The notes beneath the pieces are model-generated. The model was not told where the DNA came from. It ran no database searches and saw only the letters and a list, made by a program, of their open reading frames with translations. Of a DNA stretch of 64,000 bases, positions 41,073 through 52,100 are shown piece by piece. Within the stretch, counting starts at the first letter, position 1. Every line of letters begins with the position of its first letter. A program made the translations under genes and the position numbers. The DNA comes from Oidiodendron maius Zn (Eukaryota > Ascomycota > Leotiomycetes > Myxotrichaceae), in assembly GCA_000827325.1 (NCBI GenBank), contig KN832870.1, forward strand, positions 4,092,001-4,156,000, read 5' to 3'.

Positions 41073-44000
41073 ATGCTGTACGGCCAAAATCTGCCATGGC
41101 GGCTGGCAGTCCGGAATGCAACCACGGCCTCTGCCAGGTACGCTCCAAATAGCGCAAGGAGGTTATATACCACCTCACGATGGCGCTCCTTATCCGCAGG
41201 CGCGACAGCTCCCTCATTGCGTCCCGTCCTGCTCGGCCCTGCGGTCTCACTAGGCACATCGGCTTTCTCGACCTCTCCGGCGTGGAGAAAAGATCCTAAA
41301 GATCCGAGAGAACCAGCTCTGGAAGAGCCTACAGATGAGAATGCAAAGAAGAGGGCTGACAAGTTGAAAGATACGGGTGCCGAGGATGTTGCAGAAGGCA
41401 AGAGCAGAAACCCCGAGTCTTCGTCACAGAGCGGGAACGTTCCCTCTGGAGCAGGAACTGATGGACGGCCAAGCAGTGGTGCACCTGGAGGCGGTGATGG
41501 CGGTAGTGGAGATGGTGGAAGAAAGGGACGCAAGCCGGCAGTTGCTCTTCAGAAACCTACGATACCAGATGTCTATCCTCAAGTCATGGCAATACCGATA
41601 ACGAAAAGACCTCTGTTTCCGGGATTCTACAAAGCTGTTACGATTAGAGATCCTGCCGTTGTTGCGGCAATACAAGACATGATCAAGAGAGGCCAGCCAT
41701 ACGTGGGAGCATTCCTTATCAAAGACGAAAATTCGGATCGGGACACGATTGAGAGCGTTGATGATGTTCATGATGTGGGCGTTTTCGCGCAGATTACGAG
41801 CGCTTTCCCGCTTCACGCGGACGAGACCGCCCTCACAGCAGTGCTCTACCCACATCGCCGAATCAAGATGTCTGAGCTCATACCACCAGACCAGAATAAA
41901 GCCGCTGAACCGAAAAAGAATGAAGGCTCGACTTCTGATGCCGAGGTCCCGGACGTCATTCCCGCAAAACCTATAAAGGAAGAGAAGGTCCAGGAGAAGA
42001 AGGGTGATGTTGTTGCCAGTTTTGAAGAGAGTGCAGTTCAGCAAAAGAACGCCGATGGCCCAACCACTTACGAGCCAACATCCTTCCTTCGGAAATACCC
42101 GGTCAGCCTCGTCAAGGTGGAGAACTTAATAGAGGAGCCACATGATCCTAAAAGCCCAATTATACGTGCCGTGACAAATGAGATTGTCAATGTTTTCAAG
42201 GAAGTGGCGGGCCTGAACAGCCTCTTTCGGGATCAAATATCTACATTCTCCATGAGCCAATCTGCTGGAAATGTCATGCAAGAACCGGGCAAGCTGGCTG
42301 ATTTTGCAGCTGCTGTTTCGGCCAGCGATGCTCCTGAATTACAAGACGTCCTAGAGACGCTTAATGTTGAAGAGAGACTGCAGAAGGCATTGGTCGTTTT
42401 GAAAAAGGAGCTAATGAACGCTCAATTGCAATCAAAGATCTCTAAGGATGTCGAGAGCAAAATTCAGAAGCGTCAACGGGAATACTGGCTAATGGAGCAA
42501 ATGAAAGGAATCCGGAGAGAGCTGGGCATCGAATCTGACGGCAAAGATAAGCTGGTTGAGAAATTCAAAGAGAAGGCTAGTAAATTAGCGATGCCAGAAG
42601 CCGTCAGCAAGGTGTTCGAGGAAGAAATCAATAAACTGGCGCATCTGGAGCCGGCGGCCTCAGAGTTCAATGTAACCAGAAACTACTTGGACTGGTTGAC
42701 TCAGATACCATGGGGTCAACGAAGTGCTGAGAACTTTGGTATCCAGAACGCTATGAAGGTGTTGGATGAAGATCATCATGGGTTAAAAGATGTAAAAGAT
42801 CGAATCCTTGAGTTTATCGCTGTTGGCAAACTGCGTGGGACTGTCGAGGGCAAGATTCTGTGCTTTGTTGGACCGCCTGGTGTTGGTAAGACCAGTATCG
42901 GCAAGAGCATCGCCAGGGCGCTCAATCGGGAATACTATAGGTTCAGCGTCGGTGGTCTCACGGATGTGGCAGAAATCAAGGGCCACCGGAGGACATACGT
43001 TGGGGCTTTACCAGGAAGGATCATACAAGCGTTGAAGAAGTGTCAGACGGAGAACCCGTTAATATTGATCGACGAAATCGACAAGATTGGTAGAGGTCAT
43101 CAAGGAGACCCAGCATCTGCGCTGCTGGAACTGCTCGATCCCGAGCAGAACAACTCGTTCCTTGACCACTATCTCGACGTACCAGTTGATCTTTCTAAGG
43201 TTCTCTTTGTATGCACTGCAAATATGACGGACACTATTCCTCGACCATTACTTGATCGAATGGAGATGATAGAACTGTCTGGCTATGTCGCCGACGAGAA
43301 GATGGCTATTGCTGAACGGTATTTAGCGCCCGCAGCAAAGGAACTGGCCGGCTTGAAAGAGGTCGATGTCAATCTGAGCAAAGAGGCGATTGAGGAGCTG
43401 ATCAAATCTTACTGTCGAGAGTCTGGTGTCCGAAACTTGAAGAAGCAAATCGAGAAGGTATACCGCAAATCAGCATTGAAGATCGTACAGGATCTTGGCG
43501 AGAGCGTTCTTCCTGAGGATGATGCTCTGACTCCTGAAGGCAAAGAAGCCCTAGAAGAATCCAAGAAGGACGAGTCGGACATAAAGGAGACATCGGAGAA
43601 CATCGAAAAGGAGACAACTCCTGTTCCTCGAGTCAGCCTGAAGGTTCCTGATTCTGTTCACGTTACCATCGGCAAGGACAATCTCGGGGACTATGTTGGC
43701 CCTCCAGTCTTTACGTCTGATCGCTTGTACGACACGACACCTCCTGGTGTTGCAATGGGTCTGGCTTGGACTCAGATGGGAGGAGCGGCGCTCTACGTCG
43801 AGTCGATTCTGGAGAGTGCCTTGACCCCGTCGTCGCGACCCGGACTAACGACGACTGGTAATCTTCAGGCCGTTATGAAGGAATCGACTTCGATTGCCTA
43901 CTCCTTTGCCAAGTCGGTCATGGCCAAGAACTTCCCTGAAAATCACTTTTTTGACAGGGCGAAGTTACACCTGCACTGTCCTGAGGGCGCCGTCCAGAAA

Positions 44001-44430
44001 GACGGACCCTCTGCGGGTATAACGATGGCAACTTCGCTACTCTCCTTGGCGCTGGATACTCCGCTTGACCCGACCATTGCCATGACTGGCGAGCTGACGG
44101 TCACGGGCAAGGTGCTCCGCATCGGGGGTCTCAGGGAGAAGACCGTCGCTGCTCGACGCGCTGGGTCGAAGATGATCATATTCCCAGAGGATAACACGTC
44201 CGACTGGTTGGAACTTCCAGAAGTAAGTGGAACACCATGACTTCCCGGATGTCGGACGACGCTAACCCGCATGGTAGAATATTAAGAACGGCATCGAGGG
44301 TCGTCCTGCAAAATGGTTCTCGGATGTGTTTCACTTAGTCTTCCCCGATCTCGATAAGGAGCGTGCGAGCAGTGTATGGAAAGAGCAGCTCACGAAAAAG
44401 GAGGATGGCAAAAGCGAGGAAGACGATTGA
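41073..44430 (+). CDS. pim1: Mitochondrial Lon protease (PIM1)
   Basis: The 1,100-residue product is the ATP-dependent matrix protease that degrades misfolded and oxidised proteins and maintains mtDNA. An Arg/Ser/Ala-rich presequence with FSTSPAWRK near residue 70 is followed by an acidic/Gly-rich linker, the Lon N domain from about residue 170 (PITKRPLFPGFYKAV), the AAA+ module with Walker A GPPGVGKTS (600-608) and Walker B LILIDEID (about 663), and the protease domain. The catalytic dyad is Ser980 (KDGPSAGI) and Lys1023 (GGLREK), spaced 43 residues apart as in E. coli Lon. An acidic Lys/Glu insert (DAEVPDVIPAK to EEKVQEKKGD) interrupts the N domain, as in yeast Pim1. Exons: 41073-44222 and 44278-44430, phase 0. 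Confidence 0.96.
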
Positions 44431-45925
44431 GCCAATTACTGTATTGATAGGGGAGCATCATTGAAGGAGCTTACGGAAAGGAGGTGCATACATCGGCGTT
44501 ACTGGATGGATCGCTGTGCGTCTGGCCACCACTGAAGTCAAAGCACAACTCTCCCCTCACCTGCATATGGATATGATACGATAGATCACGCGATGATTGA
44601 GGCAGGGCAGCCTAGCAAGATGAGTTGAAGTGTAGATAGACCCAAAGCGTTCCTGTTGGGCATTATAGTGACTGCGCGGTAGAGGGGCCCGAGAATAGAA
44701 AGAAGGAATTCCTTGGAAGCAGAAGCATAATCCACAACCCACTACCCACTCCCCTTCTCCCACCATGGTGCAGCCCAGCACAGTGCAGTAGCATCGGAGA
44801 TTCCTGCCCCACCATGCGGGCAGCCCAAGGCGGCGCCTACTGGAGCGGGCCGGGTAGGATCGCATTTCAGGGCGGGGTCTACACGAGAGAAGGGGCAGAA
44901 GAAGGAGGAGGGCGGCAGCAGTGCGGCATGCACCCAGCGCTCCTTTCCAGGCGGTGCATACGTGGTACAGCGCTGGACTAATAGAGACCCGGACACCAAA
45001 CAGCCTCATCTCTGGCAGTGCGTGGCCGTTGCTGCCCGACGTCTCTCACGCGTATATTGAAACGGGTCGAGTCACACTGTGGAGGAGGAGCGCACCTCTG
45101 CATAGGGTCCGGGGATCTGTCTGTCTCGTGCTTGTACTAAGTGTCACGTAGATGAGCTTGAACATATGGGCGGTGATGGGCGGTGATGGGCGGGGATGTG
45201 ATATAAACACAGTACAGTCTCGCGGGTCCTGGTCGCCGGAAAGGGAAGTACCAAGAAAATAAATATCCTACCCGGGCCACGCGCCGAACAGCCACGACTT
45301 AAACTCTTGCCATTAGCAGCATCAGCATCAGCATCAGCATCCCGCGAACCCCACGAACGATCTGACATACATGTGTGTGTGTGTATGTACCTCATGTATG
45401 TAAGGTAAATAATTTTGTAGGGCAAAACAGGCCCGCACGAGGCCTGCTGCCTGTTGCTTCGCTGTTCTTTCCTGCGCCTCAGCCACCGCTACGACTCTTC
45501 CAGATTTGACCGCTTCTGCAACCTCCATCCTCTGCAACGCGCCCTCGTCGAATAGGCTCGTGCTGTCCCTCCTCCTCCTACAAGATCTCCCAAACCCTGT
45601 GCCGGCCAACTATTCCACGACCGCCTCATAAACATCGACACGCCCTCCTCCATCAATGCCGCCCAAGTGCCATGAGATCCTCCTACAAGAGGCAGAGAGT
45701 GCCGTCACGCTCTCCATCCACGCATAGTTGCATGCTACACCACATTGCGCCTGCAGAATTTTCCTCGGGTACTCCCAATCGTGGACACTCGCACCCCGAC
45801 GTCCCTCGGCGTCCCCTCTCCCCGCCATTCGTGCTACGTGTATGCCAACCTCTCTCCAGATCCATATCAGACCTACCCGGCGCTCGCTGACTCTCTCTCA
45901 GCCACAGGGCTTGCCCTGACGGAGA
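44431..45925. other. Repeat-containing intergenic region upstream of the kinase-like gene
   Basis: About 1.5 kb with no supportable gene. It contains a cluster of short tandem repeats near 45168-45385 (listed separately) and GC-rich stretches whose open frames on both strands reflect base composition. Confidence 0.45.
45168..45384. repeat. Cluster of short tandem repeats
   Basis: Three arrays occur within 220 bp: GGGCGGTGAT in two exact copies and one variant (45168-45197), AGCATC in four copies (45318-45341) and TG in about six and a half copies (45372-45384). All lie in the presumed promoter region of the downstream kinase-like gene. Confidence 0.8.
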
Positions 45926-48226
45926 ATGGCACAATCGGAGCCGGGCCACGCGAGGACGCCCTCCACAGATCACCGAACATCTTGGTCGTGGAGGAAGCTC
46001 TTCGGGAGGGACTCTCATCATCGTCATGCAGTCCCCTCGCCTCCCCCCGAGAAGGAGGCGGACCGGGCTGGCACCGGCCAGCGGCTGTCCAGACAGGTCG
46101 TGCCAGGCCTGCCTCGCGCGGGGACGTTCAAGAGGCAGCAGTCTGAGTTGCGGGACAGGCTTGAGCCGGTCTTGCCAAACCCCGACGAGCGGCGGACGGT
46201 GTCAGTCGACCGAAGACGGCTTGTGTCAGGTCGCAGCTCCTCGATTGCCCTTGCTAATGGCAGGTTGAGTGCACCAGAGCTCTTGGAAACCACCGGGGCG
46301 ATCGATGCAGTGCTGGATCCGGCAGAGCTCCCACCAAGACCGACGTCGCAGGGTGGCGAGGCTCAGTTCCCAACAGATGACAGCCTGTCGAAGCAGACGT
46401 CGAAGGATACGTCGAATATGGATACGGCATCCTTCTCCACAGGGGCGTTTGATGAGATGATATTAGAAGAGCTCGAGCGAGTATGGATATTGAACTTGAG
46501 CATGCACTTCAGGGATAAATCACGGAGGGAAAAGTTCTTCGTCACTTATGCACAGGTACCCACACATTGGAGGCGGGTTACCATCTCGCTGGATTATAGA
46601 AATGCCCCGAAAGGCTCCCTAGAGGAGGAGCTGGTGCGGACTCGTTTCCAGCGGGACAAGAGCGCGCGGATATACGAGGCTATCCGAGAGTCACTCCCCG
46701 ACATCCAATTCTACGATACCGTCACCAACTTGAAATTGCAGACAGAGAATGACAGGCTTCACGTGCACGTGGTAGAAGATCTGGCTGAAATAATCCAATA
46801 CCCACCGGTTAGGATGATCGGTCATCTCAAATGCCGCAGGGTCCGCGAGGGTGACCTGGTCTTCGACTCGCACCTCTCGGGCTTCGTCTACAAGGTGACG
46901 CTCCACGGCGAGGTCTTCATCAAGAAGGAGATCCCAGGGCCTGACACAGTGGATGAGTTCCTTTACGAAATCAACGCACTGCACCAGCTCTCCGGTTCGC
47001 GCAGCGTCATTAAGTTTGGCGGCGTTGTGCTCGACAATAACGGCGAGATCGTCAAGGGGCTTCTCATCAGCTTTGCTGAGCAGGGGGCCTTGATCGACGT
47101 GATCTACGATGGCGGAGGCGGGATCCCTTGGAGCAGGCGCGAACGCTGGGCGAAGCAGATCGTCCAAGGACTCTCAGAGATCCACGAGGCGGGTTTTGTT
47201 CAGGGAGACTTCACGCTGTCGAACATCGTCCTCGATGGTGATGACGATGCAAAGATCATAGACATCAACCGGCGGGGGTGCCCGATAGGTTGGGAACCGC
47301 CCGAAGTGGCCGCTCTTCTCGAAAGCAATCAGAGGATCTCCATGTATATTGGAGTCAAGTCGGACCTCTTCCAGCTTGGGATGGTCCTCTACGCTCTGGC
47401 CATCCAGGATGACGAGCCAGAATCCAAAAGGCCGTTCAACCTGGCCTACTTTCCCAGTGATGTCCCGGAGTACTATATTGATATGTGCCGGCGCTGTCTC
47501 GATCCTGACCCGCGTTGTCGATCTCAGGCAGAAGTTTTACTCCAACTCTTCCCTCCGATCTCGGACACGATACACGAGCAGAAGACCCCAATACCGATAA
47601 TAGTTGATGCACGCCATGTGGACGACAATTTCTCGAATGCGGACAGCTACCTGGCGGATTCGTTTGACGGATATCGGAAACCCAGCTATCAATACAGCCC
47701 GGGATTGGCGCGTCCTGGGGGCTACGGCTACGCTCCAACAGATGCTACAGACGAGTCAGAGTACTACCGGGGACGAGGGAGATCACCACCGTCGCCATGG
47801 AGGCGCCCACTTGAACCGTACGAGATCCCACTGCCGGCCTCTCGCACGGAATCCGAATGCTTACATACGACACGCGACAGCACCCCCACACAGAACAGAG
47901 TTACAGAAATAGCACCAGTTTTGGCTCAGACGGACGAGCCGGTGGAGGCAACACAGCACATAGAAGAGCCGGGGGAACCACAGCACCCCGCGGGAGCGGA
48001 AGCAGATGAAGAGGTGGTGCATGCCACCGCAGCGGCGAGCCAGACGCCGACTGCCCTGCCCACCGTCCTCGCGGGCGTGGGCAGTGCGTACGGATATCTG
48101 GAGATCCAGCCAACGAGCCTGGACGATGACGACTTGACGACCGAAACGACCGACCCGACAGACCAGCATGTTCCTGATAGTATAACAGAGGGCAACGTGG
48201 GGACCGCTCAGGCGGAGAGTGCATGA
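45926..48226 (+). CDS. Kinase-fold protein with degenerate catalytic motifs
   Basis: The 766-residue single-exon product has a protein-kinase-like domain at about residues 305-525. A beta3-like FIKKE (Lys near 333) is present, and the C-lobe has VQGDFTLSNIVLD (Asp428) where HRDxKxxN is expected and DINRRG (Asp446) where DFG is expected, followed by GWEPPEV in the place of APE and KSDLFQLGMVLYAL as helix F. Asp and Asn of the catalytic loop survive, while His/Arg and the Phe/Gly do not. The N-terminal 300 residues are basic and Ser-rich apart from a folded-looking block around 195-300 (HFRDKSRREKFFVTY). The C-terminal 230 residues are disordered and acidic. It could be a pseudokinase or an atypical enzyme; the family is restricted to fungi as far as I can tell. 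Confidence 0.75.
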   Translation: MAQSEPGHARTPSTDHRTSWSWRKLFGRDSHHRHAVPSPPPEKEADRAGTGQRLSRQVVPGLPRAGTFKRQQSELRDRLEPVLPNPDERRTVSVDRRRLVSGRSSSIALANGRLSAPELLETTGAIDAVLDPAELPPRPTSQGGEAQFPTDDSLSKQTSKDTSNMDTASFSTGAFDEMILEELERVWILNLSMHFRDKSRREKFFVTYAQVPTHWRRVTISLDYRNAPKGSLEEELVRTRFQRDKSARIYEAIRESLPDIQFYDTVTNLKLQTENDRLHVHVVEDLAEIIQYPPVRMIGHLKCRRVREGDLVFDSHLSGFVYKVTLHGEVFIKKEIPGPDTVDEFLYEINALHQLSGSRSVIKFGGVVLDNNGEIVKGLLISFAEQGALIDVIYDGGGGIPWSRRERWAKQIVQGLSEIHEAGFVQGDFTLSNIVLDGDDDAKIIDINRRGCPIGWEPPEVAALLESNQRISMYIGVKSDLFQLGMVLYALAIQDDEPESKRPFNLAYFPSDVPEYYIDMCRRCLDPDPRCRSQAEVLLQLFPPISDTIHEQKTPIPIIVDARHVDDNFSNADSYLADSFDGYRKPSYQYSPGLARPGGYGYAPTDATDESEYYRGRGRSPPSPWRRPLEPYEIPLPASRTESECLHTTRDSTPTQNRVTEIAPVLAQTDEPVEATQHIEEPGEPQHPAGAEADEEVVHATAAASQTPTALPTVLAGVGSAYGYLEIQPTSLDDDDLTTETTDPTDQHVPDSITEGNVGTAQAESA

Positions 48227-49415
48227 GGCGAGCGGCCGGGCCTCTGTGTATAAGTAGACGCGCGACCTCCTGTCCGGCAGGTGGGGTGGTGGAGGAGGGA
48301 GCGAGTGCACGGCGTCTGGCTGTTCTGGCATCTACTCTACTGCCAGACGATGCCATTTGGCATGTGCATCTCCCTGCCACCCTCCCTGTAGTGATAGCGA
48401 CGGAGCTGAAGCAGTTGTATATATAGAGACATCTTTGGCGGACGTACATATGTAGCAGGTCAATTGAACGTACTGTATTTGAGCACACACTCCGGCCAGG
48501 GCCAAGAGATCAGGGCCGGGATCCGACAACCTTCTTTTGTCAGGGGCATTTTCCAAACGGGGTGATTCATATGCTGTTGTTTGGTTGATGAGCATGTGAT
48601 TGTATCCTCAGGCGTCGATTCCCTTCTCTCGCCCCCTTTGTCCCCTCTCTCGCACGTGTCTATTTCTGCCTGATGCACCGGACACCTAAGGCACCAAACC
48701 CACATGCGCTCAAGAGTGTTGGGGCGCTAGGATGAAAGCGGCGAAGGGGTGGCGTCAGATCAGATAAGATAAGGAGATCTCATGCGATCATGCCAGGGAC
48801 GGCGACGTGATTCTCCTGAATATTATATCCTGACATGGCGACAGCAGACATTGGATGAGAGAGAGATGTCCATGAGGTGGGTAGGAGGCCCGGGCGATAT
48901 GTTCCGACGTGAGTTTCTCCTTTCTCACTCTGTCTTTCCCTTTACCACCCTTCCCTTCATCCTCGTTTCCTCTCTCCGTCAGTCTGTCCGGGGTGAAGTG
49001 AAATTGTTGGGTGCTCTTCTCCCCACCATTCTCCCCTTCCCACCGCCAACACCCGCCGCGCTCCGCCTGCCAACCTCCTCGGTCCAACGTCCTGAGACGC
49101 GCTGAACCTTTTTGCCCGTGAAAATTGACAAGGCCTTGCGCCTCTTACCTGTAGAGGGAGCCTTCTTTCTTGGCAGCCTGATCCCTTCAATGCACTTACA
49201 GCTGCCGCTGCCTCAGGTTCGGCATTCTCTTCCTTCTCGTACTTCATTCTTATAGTACCGCCTCCCCACCGATTTTTCTCCTCCAAGACTTCCTACTTCT
49301 CTTCTCTACCTTTTCTCCAGCATAACTTCATTCCATCAAACTCTATCGGACTCATCTTCCCTCTTCCTCCTCTCTTCTCCTCTCCTCTCCTCTCCTCCCT
49401 TCCCTCTCCATCGCC
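48227..49415. promoter_or_regulatory. OLE1 upstream region with CT-rich leader
   Basis: About 1.2 kb before the desaturase gene. The last 500 bp are pyrimidine-rich, ending in a nearly pure CT tract (about 49365-49408, repeated CTCCT units) directly ahead of the ATG, typical of highly expressed fungal genes. No coding region is supportable. Confidence 0.5.
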
Positions 49416-50890
49416 ATGGCTTCGCCCCCGCCATACGCCCAGCAGCCGGCGGCCGCCACTGCTTCCTCGTCCCCCGTCTCTCCCAAGCATGACACCAAGA
49501 AACCACACATCACCGACCTGCCTATGACACGCCAAAACTGGTATAAGCACATCAACTGGCTCAATGTCGTCCTCATCGTCGGCATTCCCCTCTATGGGTG
49601 CATCGCCGCCTACTGGACGCCCTTGTACTGGAAGACCGCCCTCTGGACCGTCGTTTACTACTTCATGACCGGAGTGGGCATCACGGCAGGTATGTATCTG
49701 CTCGTCTCACTGGAGACATTTATTCCTTGATATGTGATGCTAACTCGCCTCCAGGCTATCACCGCCTCTGGGCTCATTCCTCCTACTCGGCGACTGTGCC
49801 TCTGAAGATCTTCCTCGCTGCTATGGGCGGCGGCGCCGTCGAGGGCTCCATCCGCTGGTGGTCCAGAGACCATCGCGCCCACCATCGCTACACTGACACC
49901 GATAAAGACCCATATTCCGTCCGCAAGGGTCTCCTCTATTCCCACTTCGGCTGGATGGTCATGAAGCAGAACCCCAAGCGCATTGGCCGCACCGACATCT
50001 CCGACTTGAACGATGACCCCGTCGTCGTCTGGCAGCACCGCAACTATCTGAAGACGGTCGTCTTCATGGGCATGATCTTCCCCTGCCTCGTCACTGGGCT
50101 CGGCTGGGGAGATTGGCGGGGTGGCTTCATCTACGCCGGCATCCTGCGCATTTTCTTCGTGCAGCAGGCCACCTTCTGCGTCAACTCCCTGGCCCACTGG
50201 CTCGGTGACCAGCCCTTCGACGACCGAAACTCTCCTCGCGATCATGTCATCACGGCTCTTGTCACGCTCGGAGAGGGCTACCACAACTTCCACCACGAGT
50301 TCCCCTCGGATTACCGTAACGCCATCGAGTGGCACCAGTACGACCCCACAAAGTGGATGATCTGGACGTGGAAGCAGCTCGGCCTCGCGTACGACTTGAA
50401 GCAGTTCAAGCAGAATGAGATCGAGAAGGGCCGCCTGCAGCAGCTCCAAAAGAAGCTCGACCAGAAGAGACAGACCCTCGACTGGGGCATCCCGCTCGAG
50501 CAGCTACCCATTATCGATTGGGACTCATTCCAGGAGGAGGCCAAGAATGGCCGTGCCCTGGTCGCCGTTGCGGGCGTTATCCACGACGTCTCCGACTTCA
50601 TCAAGGAGCACCCGGGAGGTCGCGCCCTCATCTCCTCGGGCATCGGCAAGGACGCCACCGCGATGTTCAACGGCGGTGTCTACAACCACTCCAACGCCGC
50701 GCACAATCTCCTCTCCACCATGCGCGTAGGCGTCCTGCGCGGTGGCTGCGAGGTTGAGATCTGGAAGCGCGCTCAGCGCGAAAACAAGGACATCTCCTTC
50801 GTCAGCGACTCCGCCGGCCAGAAGATCATCCGCGCCGGGAGCCAGGTAACGCGCATAGCGGAGCCCGTCACTTCGGCCGACGCCGCATAA
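49416..50890 (+). CDS. ole1: Stearoyl-CoA (delta-9) fatty acid desaturase with cytochrome b5 domain
   Basis: The 469-residue product introduces the delta-9 double bond into palmitoyl- and stearoyl-CoA in the ER membrane. The three histidine boxes that hold the di-iron centre are intact: HRLWAH (94-99), HRAHH (131-135) and HNFHH (268-272). A C-terminal cytochrome b5 domain, with haem ligands His377 (EHPGG) and His403 (YNHSNAA), supplies electrons internally, as in yeast Ole1. Four transmembrane helices are expected; [20 protein letters not shown] and a stretch at [16 protein letters not shown] are visible. Exons: 49416-49689 and 49755-50890, with the intron just before the first histidine box. 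Codon use is strongly C-biased at third positions, consistent with high expression. Confidence 0.97.
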
Positions 50891-52100
50891 GCATTGGAAA
50901 GTGTAAATATCGTGTGCTCCTCGTAAGGGTCGCACACATCAGAGAGCACAACTTAATGAGATGATGAGATGGATGATCAAGGTTGTAATAGGCTGCAAAA
51001 GCTTAGAGCTTTTGCCGAAACGAAAAAAATTCCCTTCTTACGAGCGTGGGTCCCGCTTAGATCTGGTGGCGTTAGGGTGGAAGGTTGAGGACAAATGGAC
51101 TCCCAACTTATATTTTTTGTTTGCGTATAACTTGCCGTTCGTGTACCAGCTCGGTATTTGGCCTGCAGGGCCTGCATATGAGAAATTACATTGCATAAAC
51201 AAACTCTCCTCTGCTTGTGTGAGACCCTTCATGTGACGATGTGTGACGTGGTGTGAGTTTGTTGATTCTGATATTCTTGGGTTTTGTTGAATTTGCATGT
51301 GATTGATACTGATGGTTCTTGGTCTGAAATGTCCTGGATGTCCGGCTTCTCCGATAGGCATCAAGAGTAGTTGAGGCGTAGCGATGAGTGATGATATGGA
51401 TCATTGGGAATGATGAATAAGATGTGAGATGAGACCAACGAACCTTGAGATAAAATCCACATCTTCATCAAAGTCCGTTAGAAATTTTCAGAGTAGATTG
51501 ATGCCTGGATATCTCATCAATATCCCAATCCCCTATTCCTATTCCACTTGATATCAAATCAGCACTCCCAAGCTTGCCAATCTCAAACCCCCCCTTCTAA
51601 ATCCCTCTACTCAATCTCTCATCAGGTATCCCCAAATCTTCCATCCCCTCCATCCATCACTGAGGTACAGTCGGTTGCAAATGGGGCTTACCCCTTAACC
51701 CGAAGTTTTACAAAGGCGTATTGCGCCAGTATCACTTGGGATTTCCCAGAAAAGGGAGAGTTACTAGATGATAAAGTATCCTTAGAACGACACATCTGTG
51801 AGATAAAAATTCCCGTCAAAGCTTTCGACGAAGCCCGTTGTCTAATTTCGGCGTCACTGAGCGGATGTCATGTGCAAAAAGTCGTGAGAAGCCAGTTGTA
51901 ACATCCTTCAACCGCCATGGCAAGTGCAGGATCAGCTGCATTTGAGATTTTAATGGTCATTTCACTTTAATTTTCCAGGCAACCGAAGAGTTCCAGGCGA
52001 CTATGAATTACTGCGGTTCGCCCTTTAGTTGTTAAATATTAATCCGAGTTTCTTGTTAATTATAATATGCCCATCTCAGGCCCAGGTATTAAATTAGCAG
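50891..52100. other. Intergenic region between OLE1 and HET gene
   Basis: About 1.2 kb containing the 3' ends of both convergent genes. AT content rises sharply toward the HET gene from about 51900. A 117-codon plus-strand frame at 51548-51901 has no recognisable similarity. Confidence 0.45.

Noticed and set aside
51548-51901. A 117-codon frame between OLE1 and the HET gene
   Set aside because: No domain, no homologue known to me, and a low-complexity Ser/Pro start; more likely chance.
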